A stretch of DNA of 64,000 nt from Triatoma infestans (Eukaryota > Arthropoda > Insecta > Hemiptera > Reduviidae): positions 1 to 64,000 of the forward strand of contig JAAEAF010001915.1 in assembly GCA_011037195.1 (NCBI GenBank), read 5' to 3'. This document shows, piece after piece, positions 57,685 to 64,000 of this stretch (positions are counted from its first letter, which is position 1; each line of letters opens with the position of its first letter). Position numbers and translations under genes: made by a program. The notes under the pieces are model-generated. The model ran no database searches and was not told the DNA's origin. It was given only the letters and a program-made list of their open reading frames with translations.

Positions 57685-57933
57685 TACAGGGATAGTTTCT
57701 TTGGGGAGAACTAGTTTGGAAGGTTTAATGATAGATGAGCTACTTACAACCTTAGTTCGCTGCTGTTGATTCGCCAGCTTGCCTTTCTTCTTGGTTCTGA
57801 GGGTGGTTCTTGCTCTTCTTGTAGAGATGCCGCGAATAAAACACTAATGTGTAAGCTTCAAGTCTTCCCGAGACAATTGGTCGCGGTATACTGTGAGACA
57901 AATGATCGCAGTTTTCGACTTTAAGCGTTCGCG

Positions 57934-57951
57934 GTCCCTGTTCGGGCGCCA
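57934..57951 (-). promoter_or_regulatory. Primer-binding site, tRNA-Lys type
   Basis: Minus strand TGGCGCCCGAACAGGGAC, sharing its first T with the LTR edge, is the classical tRNA-Lys primer complement. Confidence 0.8.
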
Positions 57952-58185
57952 GTTACGTCACAATAACTGGTAGAAGCCTTTTTAAAAACTGTTTATTTTA
58001 TAATACAATACAATAATTACATACAAATGATTAAATGATGTTAGCAACTGTAAGTAGCGGTAAGCAACTGCACTAAACTAGTGACTGTGGACGACTGACT
58101 GCCGTCTGGCCTATGGGGATATATATATGTTGCCAGCTTCCGCTGACGCGGCAATGGTTGCTTTCCTAGAGATAGTGCCATAACT
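57951..58185 (-). repeat. 5' LTR of the errantivirus-like element
   Basis: 235 bp, partner of 51391-51625. Confidence 0.85.
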
Positions 58186-59577
58186 TCGATGATATCCCTG
58201 TTTATCAGCGGCCACGTAGATTGTCACCTGGGTACAAGCTTGAAGTTGATCATCAAATTGAACGGTGGCTGGAAGAAGGCATTATACGGCCCAGCTCCTC
58301 TACCTACGCTAGTCCCATAGTAATTGTTAGAAAAAAAAGTGGTGAGGCCCGCATATGTGTGGACTATCGAGCATTAAATCGCAAGACGATTAAGGAACGA
58401 TTCCCGACCCCATCGATTGAAGAGCAGCTGAATGGCTTTGAAGGCGCCGCAGTGTTTATTAAATTAGACTTGAAGAATGGCTACTTCCATGTACCAGTAG
58501 ACGAAAGCAGTCAGAAATATACCGCCTTCGTTGTACCGGATGGACATTATGAATTTTTGAAAGCACCGTTTGGGTTATGCAACTCATCAGCTGTTTTTCA
58601 AAAGCACATCATTGCAATATTCCGGGATATGATTGCTGCGGGTATCCTATGCATATACGTCGACGATTTCATCATTCCAGCAAAAGATCGTTGTGAGGCA
58701 ATTGAAAAGTTTAAATTGATTTTGGATCGAGCGGCTGAATATGGCCTTGAATTCAATTGGGCAAAATGTGAATTTATGAAAGAAGAAGTAGAGTATCTAG
58801 GACACGCAATCAAGAAAGGGAGGATCGAACCTTCCAAATCAAAATCAAGGGCCATTGAGAATTTTCCACAACCGCATAATATAAGTCACTTCAGAGCTTC
58901 ATTGGGTTGGCTAGTTATTTTAGGAAATTCGTTACAAATTTCTCTATAAAAGCCCGGCCTCTGACCGAATTATTAAAGGCCTAGGTTCCATTTAACTTTG
59001 CAGACGAACAGATAGCATCTTTTAACGAGTTAAAGAAAATGCTTTCAACGCATCCCGTATTGAAAATTTACGAGCGGGGCGCTGAGACTGAACTCCTCAC
59101 AGACGCCATGGTTATGGAGCCATACTTCTCCAAAAGGACGCTGCAAGCGGTGGGCTACATCCAGTTTACTATGCCAGCGGAAAGACGACTCCTGCTGAAG
59201 AAAAATATATCAGTTATGAGCTGGAAGTATTAGCGATAGTGAAAGCACTAAAGAAGTTTAGAATTTATCTCCAAGGGACTAAGTTCCGGCTGGTGACGGA
59301 TTATCAAGCTCTGCAGATGACATTGAAGAAAAGAGATCTGTGTGCTCGTGTGGCAAGTTGGGCTTTAATGATGGAAGAATTCGATTACGAGGTGAAACAT
59401 CGAGCTGGCACTAAGATGGGCCACGTTGACGCCTTAAGCCGATTCCCAAACTCAGAAGTGTTTCAGTTGGAGAATGACGAAATGGGATCCTTAGCTAGAC
59501 TCCACCAGGCCCAAAAGGAGGATAAGGAGATTACCAGGGCTATACAAAACCTCGACCAAAACAAGGGTACTCATTGA
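58186..59577 (+). pseudogene. RT and RNase H of the host gypsy element
   Basis: From 58188 reads DDIPVYQRPRRLSPGYKLEV, IRPSSSTYASPIVIVRKKSG, KLDLKNGYFHVPV (motif A), FGLCNSSAVFQ and ILCIYVDDFI (YVDD catalytic site). After a frameshift at about 58910 come ARPLTELLKA, the RNase H core with ELLTDA, SYELEVLAIVKALKKFRIYL, LVTDYQALQMTLKK and HVDALSR, ending at 59577. Frameshifts lie near 58910, 59110 and 59230. Confidence 0.85.
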
Positions 59578-59689
59578 GAGAGGGCATTTTATGCAAAGAG
59601 AATGATGGAGAATTGCTTTTCGTTGTTCTTAAACGCATGCAGTCCGAAATTATCTTAGGGACAGTTTTCTACTTCTAACACGAAAGCGA

Positions 59690-60839
59690 TTATAAAGAAA
59701 GACTATTATTTCCAAGGTATGCAAAAGAAAGTAGAGAATGTGATACAGAATTGTGTTCTATGCATACTAGGTGAACGAAAGCAAGGGAAGCAAGAAGGAT
59801 ATTTGCATCCAATTGAAAAGGGACAAGAACCATTCGATACCTGTCATCTTGACCATATAGGAGCATTTCATATTGGACCATTGACTACAACAAGTAAAGG
59901 ATACAGACATATTTTGGTTGTGATAGATGCGTTCCCGAAGTTCGTGTGGCTCTATCCAACGAATAGCACAGGGACGCAGGAGGTACTAACTATGTTGAAG
60001 AAGCAAGCGGCGACGTTCGGAAATCCTCGCAGAATCGTTAGAGACAGGGGGACAGCATTTAGTTCGAAGGATTTCCAGGATTATTGCAAGGCAGAGAATA
60101 TTGAACGCATTATGATTACTACGGGATCGCCTAGGAGTAATGGTCAAGCTGAAAGAGTGAATCGCCTACTCATTCCCATTCTCACTAAGTTGTCACATCC
60201 GAGACCAGAGAAATGGTGGATAAACTCTATAACATAAATTCAAACAAACAAATCAACTCTACAACCAACCGAAGCACGGGTTTATCACCATTTCAACTAC
60301 TTATTAGAAAGCGTATAAGACTTAGGGATGACCCGGAAATGAAAGAACTTATCGAAAGAGAGGAGATCACACGCTTGCAAGAAGAACGCTGTGCTCTACG
60401 TGATCGAGCAAGATCGAATTTAGAGAAGACGCAGCAAGAGAATCGACGAAATTTCAATAAGAGACGGAAGAAGGCGAAATCATATCGAGTTGGAGATCTG
60501 ATGGCTATCAAGCGCACGCAACCCACTAATAAGTTCCAAATGAAATACATCGGCCCTTATGAAGTAGTGACGGTTTCCAAAAATGAGAGATACACGGTGC
60601 GTAAGGTAGGTTCTTCAGAAGGGCCTAAGGAGACAACCACAATAGCGAAATATATGAAGCCATGGGTGGCTGGTATCACTGAAAATTCCAGCAGCGAAGA
60701 AAGTGATTTTGGTGAAAATAATGGAGAACTGACGAGTGAAGCTGAAGATTCGGTCATGGAGGAGGTGACCGGTGTCTTCGAGGGCGAGGACAATGTCAAA
60801 ATGGCAGGATGTCCGCTAGAAAATGCTGATGCCCAGTAG
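59690..60839 (+). pseudogene. Integrase of the host gypsy element
   Basis: Zinc-finger cysteines NCVLC, then the DDE core: HLDHIGAFH, RIVRDRGTAFSS and GSPRSNGQAERVNR. A frameshift near 60230 leads into NRSTGLSPFQLLI, RVGDLMAIKR and KYIGPYEVVTVSKNERYTV, the GPY/F chromatin-targeting region. The acidic C-terminus runs into the 3' LTR and stops at 60839. Confidence 0.85.
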
Positions 60840-61185
60840 CCAGCGCCCGATGTGGAGAGAGCGGGATTTAGAGTAGTATAGTCAATGTCGTAGATAAGTC
60901 AGGTTACGTTGTTTTTTTTTCTGCTGAAGTTAAGTTGAAAAAGTTGGAAAGTTGATTAGGTGGATTGTTTTTAGGAAGGAGTAACATTGGACTAGAAGTG
61001 TAAAGTTAACCAAATTTATGTTAAGCGTTTATGTTGTAAGAAGAAAATGATGATGTATAGGTTGGCCAGCCAGTAACTAAAAGTTTGTCAAAATAAATTA
61101 AAATAAAGATTATCTTTGTAAAAACATCTATCTATTTGTTTTGGTGTTCATCCATCATTAATTGAATAAAATAAATAATTCCACA
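60810..61185 (+). repeat. 3' LTR of the gypsy element
   Basis: 376 bp, TGTCCGCTAG to TTCCACA; lacks eight bases near its start compared with the 5' LTR. Confidence 0.85.
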
Positions 61186-61399
61186 TAAATATATTTTTAA
61201 GCAAGTCTATGCATGTTCAAACACAAACTGAGGGAGCGCTCTGCTCGCATGCTAATGCTATTCTGTTGAGAAAAGTATATGCATGTTGGAACAAGTTCAA
61301 GCATCATCCTTTACAAATTCTGCGTTGGTTTTTCAATAATAGTGTAAACAGTATAGTGTATTGTTGAATGTGAATGATAAACAAATAAACAAGAGTGTT

Positions 61400-61918
61400 A
61401 TAAACAAATAAACAAATGTGTTATAAATGTACATATATTTAAGAGATGACCAAAGGTCATCTAGGAGAGTACCTGGCGAGTGGGAGTGGTAGACACAGTA
61501 GGAGGTCAGCCAGAGCCGTGCTGAGACCACAAGCAACAGAGGTGAGCGACTTTTCTTTGTTTCAGTCCTATGTCACTAACCCACTCGCCAGGGATTATAT
61601 TTCCGTTAATAGTAAATTTAGAGTAATAGTTGAATTAATATAATTTTGCATTAATAGTTGAGTTCATATAATTTTGAGTTAATAGAATTTTGAGTTGGTA
61701 TTGTATCTAAGCTTGAGTATTTCAATACAGAGCCACCTTTATGTTATCTAATTATTCTAATTTAATAAATGAATATTAAATTGTACTACTACTAACTGCC
61801 CAAGTATATGGGTTCCCTTCCCCGTATGTATGTAGATGTGTGCGTATGAATGAGGTGTGTGTATGTGTGTGGGTGTGGAAGCTTTAGAGCCAAGCAGGTA
61901 AGTGGTGGGGGCTTTACA
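61400..61918 (+). repeat. Probable 5' LTR of a third gypsy-type element
   Basis: Sequence directly left of a tRNA-Leu-type primer site, ending GGCTTTACA. The beginning is uncertain (about 61400-61450). Contains the inverted pair CTGGCGAGTGGG/CCCACTCGCCAG. The partner LTR is outside the window. Confidence 0.5.
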
Positions 61919-61919
61919 C

Positions 61920-61949
61920 TGGTGTCTGGTGTGGGGTCCGAACCCACGC
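61920..61949 (+). promoter_or_regulatory. Primer-binding site, tRNA-Leu type
   Basis: TGGTGTCTGGTGTGGGGTCC then GAACCCACGC is complementary to a tRNA 3' end with CCA, a seven-base acceptor strand and a GTGGG/CCCAC T stem with GCG before it, as in animal tRNA-Leu. Confidence 0.65.
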
Positions 61950-61971
61950 TCCCATATGGGAACCAGAGCGC

Positions 61972-63999
61972 TCCTCCGAAGTATTGATCTACCCGGATTT
62001 CCGTGACCCGTTCTTACTGTCTACCGATGCTTCGGGAGTAGCGTTAGGGGCCGTACTCTCTCAGATTCGCGAGGGTCACGAGAGGCCGGTAGCCTATGCA
62101 AGCAGGCAGCTAAGCCGGGCGAAACAGAACTATTTGACCACAGAAAGGGAGCGCTGGCTGCAGTTTGGGCTACAGCCCAATTTAGATGTTTCCTCATAGG
62201 CCGTAGATTGACACTGGTGACGGACCATGCCGCCTTGAAATGGATGTTGCATCTCAAAGACCCTTCGGCCAAATTAACGCGGTGGGCCTTGCGTCTCTCC
62301 GAATTTGATTATGAGGTGGTGCACCGCCCGGGGGTCAAGCACCAGAATGCCGATGGGTTGAGTCGCGCCGTGGCGCATGTCCAAGACCAGGCGAATGAGG
62401 CCCATAAAACAACAAGTGGGCCGACCGAGAAAGACCGGTGGAGACGTGAACAAGAAAGTGACCTGTGGTGCAGTCACCATCGGAACCTTTTCCCAGATAA
62501 GGTGGCTCTAGAAGCGGGGTTGTGGTATTGGACCAATGGAGAAGGGGACCGTAAGGCGTGGAAAGTTATGGTACCTACTAAGCTGCGGTCGTATGTCATT
62601 CGTACCCATCATGACACTCCTTGGTCGGGGCATCCGGGAGTAGAGCGTACAACGACGAGGATACGTGAACAGTTTTACTGGCCAGAATTGAGCCGCGACG
62701 TGGAGAGATTTGTGAAAAGTTGTCACGCGTGCAATACCAGAAAGACCCCAAAGAGTCTGGCAAGTCCCCTTGGGAAAGTGGAAGTAGCTAAATTTCCACT
62801 AGACATAGTTTCTTTGGATCTCGTCGAGTTTCCAACGAGCCATAGGGGTAACCGTTACCTGCTGACGATGATCGACAATTTTACTCGTTACGCAGAGGCA
62901 GTACCCATGCGAAGCCAGACGGCGGAAGAAACCGCACGGGCAGTGGTAAGAGAAATTATTTTAAGGCATGGGGCCCCCAGATACCTCCTCACCGACAGAG
63001 GCACGAACTTTGTGTCCCAGCTGTTTAAGACAATGTGTCGGGTGCTACGAATCAAGAAATTGCAAACGACGGCCTACCACCCACAAAGTAATGGCCTCGT
63101 AGAGCGGATGCATCGCACCTTAGTAGACTCCTTAGCTCACTATGTGAGCCGGGATGGGCGCAATTGGGATGAGTGGATTCCCTTCGCCCTAATGGCTTAT
63201 CGTACTACAACACACTCCTCTACTGGGTTCTCACCACATTACTTGTTCTATGGCAGAGAACTTGAACTACCGTTTGATTGTCCCTACATTCTGGAGGAGG
63301 AGAGTCCTGGGGCGGAAGAATATGCTAGGACGTTAAGGGAAAAACTCTCGAAAGCCCACGCGTACGCGAAGGAAACCGAACTGCGAGCACGGGAGCGTTG
63401 GACTTGAGAGCACGACCGCGGGAAGCAACGGCGGGAATACGAAGTAGGACAGAAAGTATACTTGCTAGAGCCAGCGGTCCCACTACACCATGCAAAAAAA
63501 TTTCATCGACTGTGGACTGGTCCACATGTTATTTACGAGAAAATTTCTCCTACTACCTATGAACTAACCCTCGCATCGGGAGGCCGGTATGTAGTACATA
63601 TTGATCGGCTCAAACCAGCAATAGAACGGGAAGACGAACCTGTCTTAACGCATGTACCACAACGTACGACATGGAATCCACTTGCCGGAGAAGGTGGAGG
63701 GTTTTACTCTGAAGCGGAATCGGATCAAAGCAATGCGGAGCATAGTAATGGGCAGCCGGGAATACAGGAGGAGGGCGCCAGAAACGCAACAATCGCTGAG
63801 TTTACGGAGGGGGTCTCCTTCCTCGAGCGAGCCACGTGGTGTAGGAGGAGAGACTAGTAAAGAAACCGGGAGCCCAGACGTTACGACTGGACCCACGGAT
63901 CCGACTTGGTATCCGGAAACGGATGACTCCAGAGAAGGGGACCAGCGACAGTCTCCGTATGAGTTGAGAACGCGTCACGAGGAAGCTGAGAGCAGAGCT
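61972..63999 (+). pseudogene. RNase H - integrase end of a gypsy-type pol, running off the window
   Basis: About 25 bases after the primer site the reading is already in RNase H ([40 protein letters not shown]), so gag, protease and RT are deleted. A one-base shift near 62150 leads to LTLVTDHAALKWML and HQNADGLSRA. Integrase follows: HHDTPWSGHPGVERT and CHACNTRK (zinc finger), DIVSLDLVEFPTS, YLLTDRGTNFVSQL and HPQSNGLVERMHR (DDE). A TGA at 63405 interrupts an otherwise open frame to RYVVHIDRLKP; another shift near 63825 leads to SPYELRTRHEEA. GC-richer than everything else here, hence probably younger. Confidence 0.85.
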
Positions 64000-64000
64000 C

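Larger units (their letters stand above)
51391..58185 (-). mobile_element. Errantivirus-like (gypsy clade) endogenous element nested in the gypsy element
   Basis: Identical-length LTRs of 235 bp (51391-51625, 57951-58185) with AGTTA/TAACT ends, a tRNA-Lys-type primer site, gag, protease and env-like remains, all on the minus strand. Most of RT, RNase H and integrase is deleted. Flanks are TGGA and TCGA, one base short of a perfect 4-bp duplication. Insect errantiviruses are retrovirus-like LTR elements; this copy is defective throughout. Confidence 0.8.
49555..61185 (+). mobile_element. Ty3/gypsy-type LTR retrotransposon, host of a nested element
   Basis: 5' LTR, tRNA-Pro-type primer site, gag, protease, [nested 51391-58185], RT, RNase H, integrase and 3' LTR on the plus strand, with several frameshifts. 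Lies in L1-B intron 2. Both LTRs run TGT to ACA. Confidence 0.9.
36895..61345 (+). repeat. Segmental duplication, copy B
   Basis: Counterpart of 5195-31480 in direct orientation; block pairs are listed under copy A. Between 49200 and 61236 the copy is interrupted by a hAT-like end and a gypsy element. Confidence 0.85.

Noticed and set aside
61972..63857. GC-rich segment as bacterial contamination
   Set aside because: Encodes RNase H and a DDE integrase of gypsy type directly after a tRNA-Leu-type primer site.

Overview
This window is AT-rich, non-coding-dominated nuclear DNA of an animal, almost certainly an arthropod. It holds many eukaryotic transposons (non-LTR, gypsy-type, Penelope-like, hAT, Tigger, Helitron, tRNA-derived SINEs) and GT-AG introns. 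The only host genes I can support are small secreted lipocalins on the minus strand. Their C-terminal half, with a TDYDNYSIEYSC strand followed by a Lys-rich helix, looks like the salivary triabin/pallidipin/nitrophorin group of triatomine bugs. A hemipteran, possibly a triatomine, is therefore my best inference, made without any database search.

Layout. 1-2599: 3' part of a protein-primed type B DNA polymerase of the Polinton/adintovirus kind, followed by two small ORFs. 2600-3740: minisatellite and an 84-bp tandem repeat. 4348-5110: the GIY-YIG end of a Penelope-like element with a hammerhead-like motif. From about 5195 to 31480 (copy A) and again from about 36895 to 61345 (copy B) the same sequence blocks occur in the same order and orientation, so this is an old direct segmental duplication carrying lipocalin genes. 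Copy A contains a five-exon lipocalin (exons between 33869 and 22136) whose exon phases and summed length close into one 226-codon frame. Copy B contains exons 3-5 of its paralogue (48587-46174). A second, decayed lipocalin 3' exon lies at 11003-11142 in A and 42171-42310 in B.

Transposons inserted after the duplication explain much of the difference between copies. In A: a non-LTR element (6300-9310), an LTR relic (11536-12983), Tigger (15731-18024), Helitron remnants (18950-20400), a 6-kb non-LTR element (22562-28580) with another non-LTR element nested in it (24969-26985), and a solo LTR (30778-31342). In B: a non-LTR tail (37137-37665), a hAT element (42676-43768) containing a 292-bp hairpin element, and a gypsy-type LTR element (49555-61185). 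That gypsy element contains an errantivirus-like element (51391-58185), which in turn contains a Jockey fragment (53281-54196). 61400-63999 is the start and pol end of a third, GC-richer gypsy-type element running off the right edge.

No tRNA, rRNA, CRISPR array, bacterial gene or free-living viral genome was seen. All transposon ORFs except the type B polymerase are visibly broken. All boundaries and identities were read by eye.
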